Source: Desulfoferrobacter suflitae
Lineage (GTDB): Bacteria; Desulfobacterota; Syntrophobacteria; Syntrophobacterales; Syntrophobacteraceae
Direction of reading: 5' to 3'
Length of the DNA stretch: 64,000 bases
Assembly (NCBI RefSeq): GCF_022603395.1
Contig: NZ_JAIBKA010000008.1
Span: forward strand, 1-64,000
The notes under the pieces are model-generated. The model saw only the letters and a program-made list of their open reading frames with translations. It had not been told where the DNA came from and did no database searches. Shown piece after piece: positions 1-8,671 of this stretch (position 1 is the stretch's first letter; each line of letters opens with the position of its first letter). Position numbers and translations under genes: made by a program.

Positions 1-77
1 CGGTTTCGAGCCCCAGGAAAGCGTAAGACGAGCGAATCCTGGCGCTGACCACTGAAACCTTAAACCTTAAAAGTGGG

Positions 78-1703
78 CTATTTTCGGCCGGCTTTTTTCT
101 GTGGCGCAGGCTTTCCGGCATTTCTCATGGCTTCATCAAGATCCAACTGGTAGCGCACCGGTCCACGGCACTCTCCCCTTTTCGACGCAGGATGCACGAA
201 GCATGTGTGCAGGGCATGAGTAGACGTTGGCACCGACCAGGAAGTGGCTATGGCTCCATGGCCTTTTGGAAACACCGTCACTTCCGCCTCCAGGAAATCA
301 AGAGGCGCTAACGCCGCCGGTTCATCCACCAGATCGTCCTGTTCGGCAATGCAAATGAGCCAGTTAATCCCTTTTTCTTTAATTTGCTTAATATTCAGGG
401 ACCGCCCGAATAACGTCACCGGCAGGTTTCCGTCCTTGCTTATGGGTTTGGTGTAGGAATCAAAACTCATCTGCGTGATGCCCAGGGGCAAATCTTTGCG
501 GTCATACAGCATCCAATGATTGATGGCTGCAGCCGTCTTGCTGATATTCATGGGTTTACCCGCAGGTTTGTCAAACATGCTCAGATCCCTGAAAAAGGTG
601 GATACTGGAGCTTCTCGTTCCATGCTTTTGAGCTTGTAAACCCAGCTCATCACTTTGCCGTCCACGACCCTGTTGCCGTTGGGCAGTGTCTTAAGGGCAT
701 AGCCCAGGTCCCTGAAGCGTGCCGGCAAATGTTGCAGATACTCGACCAGAGATTGACTGCGGGTCCCGTCCATGGGGGCCACACAGGTGATGTGAGCGTC
801 AACCAATCCGTCCAGTTCTCCCGTAAGGATGGCGCACAGCGTCATAAATCCACCCTGGCAAAAACCGTTCAGAGTGACCGGCTTGCCGTGCTTGGCATAA
901 ACCTTTTCACAGAAAAACCGGGTGTCGGAAGCATCATCCTCGCCGCTCATGGTCTGCACCGCGGCATGCAGGTCAATATCCTTTAAGATACGAATATAGG
1001 TCGGAATGCCCTGATTGGCGAAGGCATGCACGTAGCTTTTTCCTTCCCCGGGCAGAAAAGCCAGAATATTAGCGCCCAGAACATACGGCGGAACAATGAT
1101 GACAGGCTTCCCATCGGTTCTTACTTCCACTTGAGGGTCTTGCGGAAGGACCTGGTAGAGGTCAAAGCGGTCTGTCTCGGCAGCCTTTACATAGCCCCCA
1201 TTGTCAAAATGGAACCCATACTCGGGCTCGATATCGAGTATCGCCTTGGGGTATTCATACACCACCAGATTCATGAGCTGCCTTTGTCGGGCAGCATATT
1301 CGGAAATGTCTTCTCCGTTCCGGTTGGATAACGTGTTCAGAACAGCGCCCAGGGCTTCGGTCATCTTGCGCAGATTGAAGTCGGTCATCGCTTCATAGGA
1401 ACTCGTGAGCCCTTTGGTGCCGATCTGATTATTGAACTGTAAAAGCTCAAAATAATCTCTAAGGGTCTCCACAGGCGAAATTCGCACCGCTTTAATTTGT
1501 TCCAGGTTGCTGAAAGAATTCAGGGCAATCCAAAAAGGGGTCACGAACTCGTTTGTGTACTTGAGCACGCCATTCCAATAAATCTGAGCCGCCTTGCTGT
1601 TTTCCAGATAAGCTTCAACGAGCTTCGTTCCCCATTCAGGCAACTCGGCAAAGTGATTCATTGTTTCAGCGAAATGGCTATCCTTGTTTGCTTGGTTTTT
1701 CAT
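78..1703 (-). CDS. phaC: PHA synthase (PhaC-type alpha/beta hydrolase)
   Basis: Predicted poly(3-hydroxyalkanoate) synthase, which polymerises hydroxyacyl-CoA at the surface of storage granules. The 541-residue protein has an alpha/beta-hydrolase core with the lipase-like box GFCQGG, placing Cys about residue 282 where synthases have the nucleophile. An EQDDLVD segment (Asp about 456-457) and KGHGA (His about 482) complete the Cys-Asp-His triad. Cys rather than Ser argues against a depolymerase. Length is near class I synthases, but the two small phasins beside it are not a canonical PhaE or PhaR subunit. The ATG at 1703 follows GAGAGG at good spacing; two in-frame GTG codons just upstream are less likely. 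It is last in a minus-strand run after two phasin genes. Confidence 0.85.
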   Translation of the reverse strand: MKNQANKDSHFAETMNHFAELPEWGTKLVEAYLENSKAAQIYWNGVLKYTNEFVTPFWIALNSFSNLEQIKAVRISPVETLRDYFELLQFNNQIGTKGLTSSYEAMTDFNLRKMTEALGAVLNTLSNRNGEDISEYAARQRQLMNLVVYEYPKAILDIEPEYGFHFDNGGYVKAAETDRFDLYQVLPQDPQVEVRTDGKPVIIVPPYVLGANILAFLPGEGKSYVHAFANQGIPTYIRILKDIDLHAAVQTMSGEDDASDTRFFCEKVYAKHGKPVTLNGFCQGGFMTLCAILTGELDGLVDAHITCVAPMDGTRSQSLVEYLQHLPARFRDLGYALKTLPNGNRVVDGKVMSWVYKLKSMEREAPVSTFFRDLSMFDKPAGKPMNISKTAAAINHWMLYDRKDLPLGITQMSFDSYTKPISKDGNLPVTLFGRSLNIKQIKEKGINWLICIAEQDDLVDEPAALAPLDFLEAEVTVFPKGHGAIATSWSVPTSTHALHTCFVHPASKRGECRGPVRYQLDLDEAMRNAGKPAPQKKAGRK

Positions 1704-1743
1704 CACCACCCTCTCTTTGGATTCCCTGGTTCCAAAAGAACCT

Positions 1744-2016
1744 TTATTTGGTCTTGGTCGTTTCGGCGAAAAATTCTTCGACTTTCTTAAAACTATCTTC
1801 CATCGAGCTTTTGAAATTCTCCCGACCCTTTTTGTATGCCTTCACCCACTCGTCAATCACTTTTTTACCTTCTTTGGGCAGCCAGGTGGCCTGCTCTAGA
1901 ACCATGCCGGTCATTCTTTCGGCCTGCTCCTGCAGCATAGCCATAGAGTTGAATGCATTATCAAAAGCGGTCTTGTTGAAATCAATCATCTGTTTGAACA
2001 TTTGTTTCTGGTCCAT
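1744..2016 (-). CDS. Phasin-family small protein (copy 1)
   Basis: A 90-residue, almost entirely helical, charged protein with the phasin-like opening MIDFNKTAFDNAFN and a C-terminal Lys/Glu-rich amphipathic helix. Phasins coat PHA granules and control their size and number. It is clearly paralogous to the gene just upstream: both share MIDFNK, LQEQ, ER, WLP-EGKK and YKKGRE-F segments, so a tandem duplication is likely. It lies between that paralog and phaC on the same strand, with 27 and about 40 nt gaps, consistent with one operon. Function is inferred from size, composition and neighbours. Confidence 0.8.
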   Translation of the reverse strand: MDQKQMFKQMIDFNKTAFDNAFNSMAMLQEQAERMTGMVLEQATWLPKEGKKVIDEWVKAYKKGRENFKSSMEDSFKKVEEFFAETTKTK

Positions 2017-2043
2017 TGCATTTCCTCCTTAAAGTCTAACGGC

Positions 2044-2307
2044 TTATGCCGTTTTTGAAAAGTAATCTTCTACCTTCTGGAAACTCGTGTCGACGGTTTC
2101 CTTAAATGTCTCTCGGCCTTTCTTATAGCTGTCGAGCCACTCGTTCAAAACCTTTTTCCCTTCTTCCGGAAGCCAGGCAGCCTGGTCCAAGAAGCTGTTG
2201 ATCATTCGTTCGTATTGCTCTTGCAGCATGCTTAAAGCGTTGAACGTGTTATCAAAACTGCTCTTATTGAAGTCAATCATCTGTTTGGTCATTTTCATTG
2301 GTTCCAT
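2044..2307 (-). CDS. Phasin-family small protein (copy 2)
   Basis: An 87-residue helical protein, paralogous to the phasin-like gene immediately downstream and sharing its central MLQEQ-ER and WLPEEGKKVLNEW blocks. It is the first gene of the phasin-phasin-phaC run, and its promoter must lie in the 255-nt region shared with the divergent phaR. No signal peptide or membrane segment is visible, as expected for a cytoplasmic granule-associated protein. The second phasin may adjust granule surface coverage; this is inference. Confidence 0.78.
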   Translation of the reverse strand: MEPMKMTKQMIDFNKSSFDNTFNALSMLQEQYERMINSFLDQAAWLPEEGKKVLNEWLDSYKKGRETFKETVDTSFQKVEDYFSKTA

Positions 2308-2424
2308 AGCTGGTCAATCTCCTCTATCGTGGTTACAAATTCTCGGTCAACCTTCACCCCTGCTCACATGGTAATTCAATTCTACTTTCGAAAGAACAAT
2401 TGTCAAGAGCAAAATGGTGCGCTG

Positions 2425-2446
2425 CAACAAAATTGGTTTTTTGTTG
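2425..2446. promoter_or_regulatory. Inverted repeat in the phasin/phaR divergent promoter
   Basis: A perfect 8-bp inverted repeat, CAACAAAA at 2425-2432 and TTTTGTTG at 2439-2446, separated by 6 nt. It lies between the divergent phasin operon and phaR. It is a candidate operator for PhaR, which in other bacteria represses phasin and its own gene. A role as operator is inferred from position only. Confidence 0.45.
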
Positions 2447-2510
2447 TTTTTGCTAGATGAGCTGCTAAACTAACGTTTAATCATGTTTCTTCAAAAATGT
2501 TGGCTCAATC

Positions 2511-2531
2511 GTGCAAAACTAATTGTTGCAC
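2511..2531. promoter_or_regulatory. Inverted repeat immediately upstream of phaR
   Basis: GTGCAA at 2511-2516 and TTGCAC at 2526-2531 form a perfect 6-bp inverted repeat with a 9-nt spacer. It ends 31 nt before the phaR start codon, so a bound repressor would sit over the phaR promoter or leader. TGC-rich palindromes are typical of PhaR sites. Autorepression is inferred. Confidence 0.45.
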
Positions 2532-2562
2532 TATGACAAAATGGATCGAGAGGGAAGACGCA

Positions 2563-3027
2563 ATGCCTGGAAAACTTTTGCTGAAAAAATACGCCAACCG
2601 CCGTTTATATGACACCGAACAGAGCAGGTACATTACCCTCTCCGAACTATCTGAAATCGTAAAAGAAGGGCGGCAGGTTCAAGTCCTCGACGCCAAATCC
2701 AAGGAGGATGTCACTGCGTTTATCCTGACTCAGATCATTGTGGAACAGGCCAGGAACAAGAATACTCTGCTGCCTGTGCCGCTCCTTCACCTGGTCATCC
2801 AGTACGGTGAAAATATTCTTAACGAGTTTTTCGACAACTATTTGGAAGCGACCATCAGAAACTACCTGTATTACCGCAAAGCTTACGACGACCAATTCAA
2901 GAAATGGCTGGATATGGGAGCGGATCTCTCCGGTCTCGCCACACAAAATTTGCCGCCCTTCACCCCCCTGAAACCCTTCCTCGATCTGTTCTCTGACTCG
3001 GCAAAGGAAAAAACTCCGGACGATTGA
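2563..3027 (+). CDS. phaR: PHA synthesis repressor PhaR
   Basis: A 154-residue regulator with the PhaR/PHB-accumulation N-terminal DNA-binding domain: LLKKYANRRLYDT, then YITL and VLDAKSKEDVT (residues about 4-50). A helical region follows (about 55-125) in which LYYR and Phe-rich segments recur in PHB-accumulation regulators. Known PhaR proteins bind both DNA and PHB, so phasin genes are derepressed when granules form. The ATG at 2563 follows AGAGGGA at about 8 nt; an earlier in-frame ATG at 2497 lacks a ribosome site and would include the inverted repeat in coding sequence. It is divergent from the phasin-phaC operon, the usual arrangement. Confidence 0.9.
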   Translation: MPGKLLLKKYANRRLYDTEQSRYITLSELSEIVKEGRQVQVLDAKSKEDVTAFILTQIIVEQARNKNTLLPVPLLHLVIQYGENILNEFFDNYLEATIRNYLYYRKAYDDQFKKWLDMGADLSGLATQNLPPFTPLKPFLDLFSDSAKEKTPDD

Positions 3028-3330
3028 TCCGGGGTCCAAAACCCTCTCACACATTCCGCAAATATCGGCTTCACCACAATCTATTCAGTTGCCGACTAAT
3101 ACTTGAGACTGCGCTGAAAGTTTGGTATCTTGCTTCACCATTCATACTCGTGGGCAGAAGAAGAGACTTAACCATGTCGAAAAATTATCTCCGGTTATAT
3201 TCGCATCAGCAATTCCCGGAATTATTTCATTGAGGGCATACCCTTTTGCGTTCATTGAATCGAAGGGTCATTCCTGTGCGGCCGGAGGCATAAAATTGTC
3301 GGTTACCCCCTTTTAAAACATGGGCAATAG
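3028..3330. other. Intergenic, no recognised gene
   Basis: About 300 nt downstream of phaR. Short open frames occur on both strands but none has a ribosome site or protein-like composition. I see no convincing terminator hairpin with a T-run. Confidence 0.5.
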
Positions 3331-3912
3331 TCATGAAGTATCTATTAGAGGCACCGGTTGAACTCTTTGTGGTCCTGCGATGATCGGCCGGCAGATCGTT
3401 TCCATGGAATCCAGGAAAAAGAAGTGAAATGCGGCTCGGATTTTTTCCCAAAGCTCCCTTTTACAGCCTGCTTTCTTCCATGCCGTGCGAAATACCGGAC
3501 ACGCGATCTGCTGAACCTGGTCAACGAGAAAGGCCGGCATCATAAGGGAGACAAAAACCATGCTGAGGAACTTTTCACCAGGCCCGTAGTTATGTTCCAA
3601 GTTGTAGCCTTGGTTTTTGAGGGTATTAAAGGTTTCATTCTCCACTTTCCAACGGGCACGCCCTCCTCGCATGATTTGACAGGCGTTGCGGCGGGTGATC
3701 TTAAAATCGGTAACCCGGCAGAAGCATTTGCTGTTATCGCCCCGTAGCTCCCAGCATTCGAGGACGTTGACACGGACGTCCTGATTGGACTGGTTGATGG
3801 GGACGTTATGAAAGAACCGGAAGAAATGGTGGATGCTGCCATCGGCCTCGTCGGCCATATCGTGTTCGGTGGCTTCTCCCTTCTCAACCGCTTCGTTGAG
3901 GTATACCCATTA
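3331..3912 (-). pseudogene. 5'-truncated DDE transposase remnant
   Basis: The minus strand encodes about 190 residues of a DDE transposase C-terminal half. The segment with VENETFNTLKNQGYNLEHNY is the typical region around the catalytic Glu of IS4-like elements, where Trp/Val-Glu-Asn precedes a Leu-Lys-x2-Gly and an HN pair. The frame is closed at its 5' side by a TAA near 3912, and no N-terminal domain with the first two Asp residues follows upstream, so the gene is a fragment. No terminal inverted repeats are visible. Palindromic repeats lie directly beyond its broken end. Confidence 0.7.
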
Positions 3913-3948
3913 AGAAAAGAAACCTGCATTTCTATGTCGGCAGTCACT

Positions 3949-3986
3949 GATGGGTTTCGTCACGCTTGGGCATGACTCTACCCATC
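3949..3986. repeat. Palindromic REP-like repeat, GTCACGC-core
   Basis: A hairpin-forming element with outer arms GATGGGT (3949-3955) and ACCCATC (ending 3986), and an inner TCGTCACGC facing CATGACTC. The same arm logic (GGGTTTCGTCACGC facing GTGACTCAACCC) occurs near 28418-28457 and 45711-45750, so this is one member of a dispersed intergenic repeat family. Confidence 0.6.
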
Positions 3987-4026
3987 TCACATCAAAGTGG
4001 CTACGGGCAGTGCCGTAATGCCGCAG

Positions 4027-4053
4027 GATGGGTAGAGCGAAGGGAACCCCATC
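4027..4053. repeat. Short palindromic repeat GATGGGT...CCCCATC
   Basis: A 27-nt imperfect palindrome (GATGGG at the left, CCCATC at the right, inner GAGCGAAGGG) lying 40 nt from the previous element. Its form matches short REP-like units common in bacterial intergenic DNA. It is 68 nt before the NO reductase gene. Confidence 0.45.
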
Positions 4054-4120
4054 AACAAGGCCTGCAAACAATGAAACATCTAATGCTTAACCGGTATAAC
4101 AAGCGGGAGGGAGGTGACTC

Positions 4121-6397
4121 ATGTCGCTGGAAAGACTAAAGCTTGCGGCAATCATCAGTTTTGCGCTTTCATTGGTCCTGCTGTTGGGCGGCGGCTATCT
4201 GGCCAAAGACCATCTGCCGCCTTACCCCGGGGAAGTATTGGCCCCGGACGGTAAGGTGCTGTTCACCCGGGCGGACATTCTTGAGGGACAGGATGTCTAT
4301 CAACGCTACGGCCTGATGGATCACGGCAGTGTTTGGGGGCACGGCGCACAGCGCGGTGCGGAGTTTTCCGCCTTCAGCCTGCATCTTTTGGGAGACCGGG
4401 TGCGCACTGAGCTGGCGCGCAAAGAGTTCGGCAAGAGTTACGCCGAGCTTTCCCCTGTCGATCAGCAGTTGGTTGACGTCAAAGTCAAGAACGAACTGCG
4501 CACCAACCGCTACGATCAAAAGCACGACAAGCTGGTTCTGACCGCTGCTCAAGCCAGCGCATTGGATGCCATCCGCCGGCATTGGGAGGAACTCTTCCGC
4601 AGCGGTGACACCCGGTACGGCTATCTTCCCAACACCATTCCCAGTGAACACGAACGGCTGCAGGTGGGACGCTTTTTCTTCTGGACGGCCTGGGTGGCCT
4701 CAACCAATCGGCCGGGAGCGGATTACACCTACACCAACAACTGGCCGGCCGATCGCTCGGTGGGCAACGTCCCCACCACCGGCGTTTATCTCTGGACCCT
4801 GGGCGGTATCGTCGCTCTGTTCATCGTTCTCGGCATCTTCATTTTTTGCGTGCATTATTTCGGTCTGTGGTACGGTCCGGCGAGAGGCGTTCCATTGGCA
4901 GATAAACTTGTGGACATGCCCCTCACTCCCAGTCAGATGCGAGCCGCCAAATATTTTCTGGTGGTCATTCTGCTGTTTTTGCTGCAGACCAACTTCGGTG
5001 GCCTGCTGGCCCACTATACGATCCATCCGGCAAGCTTCTGGGCGCCCAGAGTGGCCGAGATCATTCCGTACAGCTGGGCCAAGACCTGGCATCTGCAACT
5101 GGCCATTTTCTGGATTGCCACCACCTGGGTCGGTTCGGCCATCTACCTGGCACCCATCATTGGCGGTATCGAGCCCAAACGGCAGGGACTGCTGGTGCAG
5201 ATTCTGTTCATCGCCATACTGCTGGTGGCGGGCGGCAGTCTTTTCGGAGAGATTCTGGGCATCAAGGGGTATCTTGGTGATTGGTGGTTCTGGTTGGGAC
5301 ATCAGGGATGGGAATTCCTGGAATTGGGCAGACTCTGGCAAATTCTGCTATTCCTGGGCCTGATTGCATGGCTTCTGATTGTCTACCGCCCCATCTCCCA
5401 TCACTTGAAGCTCGGCCACAAGGACGAATTTTCGGCGCTGATCGTCTTCTATTTGTTCAGCGCCGCCCTGGTGGTCGCTTTCTTCGGCTTCGGAATGTTC
5501 TACGGGCGCGGCTCTCACCTGACCCTGGCCGATTACTGGCGCTGGTTTGTGGTGCATATCTGGGTGGAAAGCATCTTCGAATTCTTCGGCATCGCCATCA
5601 TCTCGCTGCTGCTGGTCGTCATGAACCTGGCCACCGCCAGAGCCGCCCTCATGGTGGCCTATTTCACCGCTGCCATTGTCTTTCTCAGTGGGATACTGGG
5701 CACTGCGCACCATTATTTTTGGTACGGGGGACCGGCGTTTTGGCTGGGACTGGGCTCGGTATTCTCGTCACTCGAGCCCATTCCGTTGTTTGGCCTGGTG
5801 GTGCGCGGACTGCTCGAATACAAATCGATTCGCAAGCAGGGAATTGACTTCCCCTACAAATGGCCCATGTATTTCCTGGTGGCCTCCTCTTTCTGGAACT
5901 TTCTCGGGGCCGCGGTGTTCGGCTTCCTCATCAACCTGCCGCTCATCAACTACTACGAACACGGCACCTATCTCACCATGAATCACGGCCATGGGGCTCT
6001 TTTTGGGGTGTACGGCATGCTCTCCATCGGCCTGCTGCTTTTTTCCTGGCGCGGCCTGGTGGACCGCAAGCACTGGGATGACCGGCTGCTCAAAACGGCC
6101 TTCTTTGGATTCAATATCGGATTGCTGCTGCTCACTCTGGGGACGCTGTTTCCCGTGGGGGTGCTGCAGACCTGGATCAGCTACAAAGAAGCGCTGTGGA
6201 TCGCACGCGACGCCTCGTTTTTCGAAAGCCCCCTGGTGCAGTTCATCGGGTCGGTACGCATCATCCCCGACCTGACCATTATCCTTGCCGGAGTTCTGCC
6301 CCTTTTCATCTTTCTTTTCAAGACCTACCCCCACCTGAAGGCTGCCGAAATCAAAGAAGGGGAGTCCGTCTGGGAAAGGCTGGGGGTCGAGCTCTGA
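4121..6397 (+). CDS. norZ: Quinol-dependent nitric oxide reductase (qNOR)
   Basis: A 758-residue integral membrane protein that reduces 2 NO to N2O with electrons from quinol. The N-terminal third is a periplasmic extension replacing the cytochrome c subunit, followed by the 12-helix NorB core. Visible metal ligands fit the family: His324 and His624 for the low-spin haem, His622 for haem b3, and His479, His530 and His531 for the non-haem iron, with Glu483 in the HIWVE motif. The ATG at 4121 follows GGGAGGTGACTC. No other denitrification gene is nearby, so a role in NO detoxification is more likely than respiration. A chemoreceptor gene follows after 74 nt on the same strand. Confidence 0.93.
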   Translation: MSLERLKLAAIISFALSLVLLLGGGYLAKDHLPPYPGEVLAPDGKVLFTRADILEGQDVYQRYGLMDHGSVWGHGAQRGAEFSAFSLHLLGDRVRTELARKEFGKSYAELSPVDQQLVDVKVKNELRTNRYDQKHDKLVLTAAQASALDAIRRHWEELFRSGDTRYGYLPNTIPSEHERLQVGRFFFWTAWVASTNRPGADYTYTNNWPADRSVGNVPTTGVYLWTLGGIVALFIVLGIFIFCVHYFGLWYGPARGVPLADKLVDMPLTPSQMRAAKYFLVVILLFLLQTNFGGLLAHYTIHPASFWAPRVAEIIPYSWAKTWHLQLAIFWIATTWVGSAIYLAPIIGGIEPKRQGLLVQILFIAILLVAGGSLFGEILGIKGYLGDWWFWLGHQGWEFLELGRLWQILLFLGLIAWLLIVYRPISHHLKLGHKDEFSALIVFYLFSAALVVAFFGFGMFYGRGSHLTLADYWRWFVVHIWVESIFEFFGIAIISLLLVVMNLATARAALMVAYFTAAIVFLSGILGTAHHYFWYGGPAFWLGLGSVFSSLEPIPLFGLVVRGLLEYKSIRKQGIDFPYKWPMYFLVASSFWNFLGAAVFGFLINLPLINYYEHGTYLTMNHGHGALFGVYGMLSIGLLLFSWRGLVDRKHWDDRLLKTAFFGFNIGLLLLTLGTLFPVGVLQTWISYKEALWIARDASFFESPLVQFIGSVRIIPDLTIILAGVLPLFIFLFKTYPHLKAAEIKEGESVWERLGVEL

Positions 6398-6471
6398 CGC
6401 ATCAGGGAGGCGCCCGACGCGGGCGTGGGAAGCTCCAAGAAACCCCCCCACACATTTTCCGGAGCCATGCC

Positions 6472-8538
6472 ATGAACGTGACACTCAGACAAAGAATCCT
6501 TTTCATGATCGGCATCATTGCGCTCTCCTCATTGCTGGGAAACTTTGTCCTCATCTATAACGCGCGCAGCTTCAGCAAACGACTTCAGGTGGAGACCGAA
6601 AAATACATCAATAAACTCGTTTTGGAACGATCCAAGGAAGTCGGATCCACTATGTCAACCATGCAAAGCAAGGCTGTGGATCTGGCGCAAACCGGACAGG
6701 TCTTCCATACTCTTGCCGGGACCACAACGATAGACATCACGGATCTTGTCAAGCAATATCTCATGGACAGCTTCAGCCAATTCCCCGAGGCCATCGGTGG
6801 AGGACTCTGGTACCACCCCTACACCCTTTTTAAGGACAGGCCGTATTACGGGCCTTATGCCTACTGGGACAAGGATCGGGTGGTTTTCACCTGGGACCTG
6901 AGCACACCGAAGTATGATTACCCCAATCAGGAATGGTATCGGACCGCCATTCCTGCTGGCTGGGACCTCTCCCAGCCGCGACCTGCCCGGGTTTACTGGA
7001 CCAAACCCTACCTGGATCAAACCGGTACCCACGCGCTCATGATCACCATTGACGCGCTGATGTACGACCGGCAGGAGAGAATCATCGGAATGGCGACCCT
7101 GGATCTCAGTCTTGACGACCTGCAGTCAATGGTTGCCAAGATGAAGGTCAGCCCCGGTTCGTTTGCTTTTGCGGTGGACGGGGCAAGTGGGCTGCTCACG
7201 GCATTTCCGGCCGATACGACAAAAGTCATGCAGCGGGTGGATCAGTTCAATTGGGGCAAGGCACTGGTTGACCTCGAAGCAATCCAGCCCGGTGTAGTCA
7301 TTCAGGACCAGCTGAAGGTCAACGGGCATCTCAGCTATCTGTTCTACACCGCCACGGATACCGGTACGATCCTTGGCATCGTGGCGCCCCGGCATGAATT
7401 GTATGAGGAGATCCTGCGGCTTGATCGAAATAATTTGTATATTTCTGCAGGTGTCATCTCACTGCAGATGGTCCTCTGTTTTTTCATCGGCTTGATTCTG
7501 GTGCAACGTTTTTGCGATCCCATCACCAGGCTCACGGGAGTCGCACAGCAAATTGCCGACGGCAGACTATCGGAGGCTTCACGATCAGTCGAACAGTTCA
7601 GGAAGACCATCGGCTCCTGCGTGGATGAAACCGGTTGCCTGCTGAAAGCATTCCAGCGCATGACAGAAACCCTGAACAAACTGGTGGGCCAGGTGGAATT
7701 GTCCAGTGCTCAGGTTTCATCCTCTTCCCGGCAAATTGCCGCCTCGGCAAGACAGCTTGAAGCCACGGCAGCCGAGCAGGCTTCCTCTACGACGGAAGTG
7801 AGTGCAACCAGCAAGGAGATCTCCACAACATCCGAAAGCCTCGTTCGAACCCTCGACAAAGTCGGCGAAACCGTTGAAGAAACGGCGCAAATGGCGGAAG
7901 CCGGCCGCACTGAGCTGAACAAGATGGAAGAGGCCATGCGCCAATTGATGAGCGCCACCGGTTCCATTGCCTCCAAGCTGGCGGTGATTAACGAACGCGC
8001 CGACAAGATCTCCAATGTCGTGACCACCATCGGCAAAATCTCCGAGCAAACCAACCTGCTTTCGCTCAATGCTGCCATAGAAGCTGAAAAAGCGGGAGAG
8101 TACGGCCGAGGATTTGCCGTGGTGGCGCGTGAGATCAGCCGACTTTCGGATCAGACGGAAATCGCTACCGAAAGCATCGCGCAGGTGGTGAGACAGATGC
8201 AGTCGTCGGTCGCCAACGGGGTCATGGAGATGGAGAAATTTGCCAGCGAAGTGCGGCTGGGGGTCCGGGTGGTGGCCGGAGTGGGGGAGCGGCTTGGCAA
8301 GGTCATCGACAAGGTGAGAGCCTTGGCGCCGGAGTTCGAGACGGTGGCGGAAGGCATGCACACCCATTCAGAGGGGGCACAGCAGATCAGCGAGGCCATG
8401 TACCAGCTCTCTCTGGCTGCGGGGCAAACCCGGGAATCCCTGCAGAATTTCAAACAGGCCGCCGACGGTCTGGACGCTGCGGTGCAAAGGCTGCGCAGCG
8501 AGGTTTCTCTGTTCAATATCGAATCCGCAGCTTCCTAG
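6472..8538 (+). CDS. Methyl-accepting chemotaxis protein with Cache-type sensor
   Basis: A 688-residue chemoreceptor. Residues about 9-29 form TM1, residues 30-315 a periplasmic Cache-like sensor (YYGPYAYWD, WYRTA and TLDLSLDDL segments), about 320-342 TM2, then a HAMP domain and a long cytoplasmic coiled coil. The signalling tip reads EQTNLLSLNAAIEAEKAGE followed by GRGFAVVA, diagnostic of MCPs. The start at ATG 6472 gives a short cytoplasmic N-terminus; an earlier frame extension overlaps the NO reductase. Its TAG stop (8536-8538) uses the TA target duplication and first base of a MITE. The ligand is unknown; co-orientation with qNOR hints at an NO or oxidant link, which is speculative. Confidence 0.92.
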   Translation: MNVTLRQRILFMIGIIALSSLLGNFVLIYNARSFSKRLQVETEKYINKLVLERSKEVGSTMSTMQSKAVDLAQTGQVFHTLAGTTTIDITDLVKQYLMDSFSQFPEAIGGGLWYHPYTLFKDRPYYGPYAYWDKDRVVFTWDLSTPKYDYPNQEWYRTAIPAGWDLSQPRPARVYWTKPYLDQTGTHALMITIDALMYDRQERIIGMATLDLSLDDLQSMVAKMKVSPGSFAFAVDGASGLLTAFPADTTKVMQRVDQFNWGKALVDLEAIQPGVVIQDQLKVNGHLSYLFYTATDTGTILGIVAPRHELYEEILRLDRNNLYISAGVISLQMVLCFFIGLILVQRFCDPITRLTGVAQQIADGRLSEASRSVEQFRKTIGSCVDETGCLLKAFQRMTETLNKLVGQVELSSAQVSSSSRQIAASARQLEATAAEQASSTTEVSATSKEISTTSESLVRTLDKVGETVEETAQMAEAGRTELNKMEEAMRQLMSATGSIASKLAVINERADKISNVVTTIGKISEQTNLLSLNAAIEAEKAGEYGRGFAVVAREISRLSDQTEIATESIAQVVRQMQSSVANGVMEMEKFASEVRLGVRVVAGVGERLGKVIDKVRALAPEFETVAEGMHTHSEGAQQISEAMYQLSLAAGQTRESLQNFKQAADGLDAAVQRLRSEVSLFNIESAAS

Positions 8539-8671
8539 GAGGCTGTCCGAGAACTGTCATTTCGAGCGATAGCGAGAAATCTTGTGCCTGCAAGTAACTG
8601 ATGTCAAAGATTTCTCTCTCCGCTTTGCTCCGTTCGAAATGACAAACGAAGCTTTCTCGGACAGCCTCCTA
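8536..8671. mobile_element. MITE with TA target duplication
   Basis: A 132-bp non-autonomous element (8538-8669) bounded by TA (8536-8537 and 8670-8671). Its termini are perfect inverted repeats beginning GGAGGCTGTCCGAGAA and ending with the complement. The interior is itself largely palindromic: TGTCATTTCGA pairs with TCGAAATGACA and AGAAATCTT with AAGATTTCT. It encodes no protein. TA duplication and small size fit a MITE mobilised by an IS630/Tc1-type transposase. It sits precisely at the stop codons of two convergent genes and regenerates both. Confidence 0.85.

Noticed and set aside
244-1331. Plus-strand open frames inside phaC
   Set aside because: They are antisense to a full-length conserved gene, have no ribosome sites and no protein-like pattern.
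3358-3747. Plus-strand frame across the transposase relic
   Set aside because: Antisense to the transposase match; composition not protein-like.
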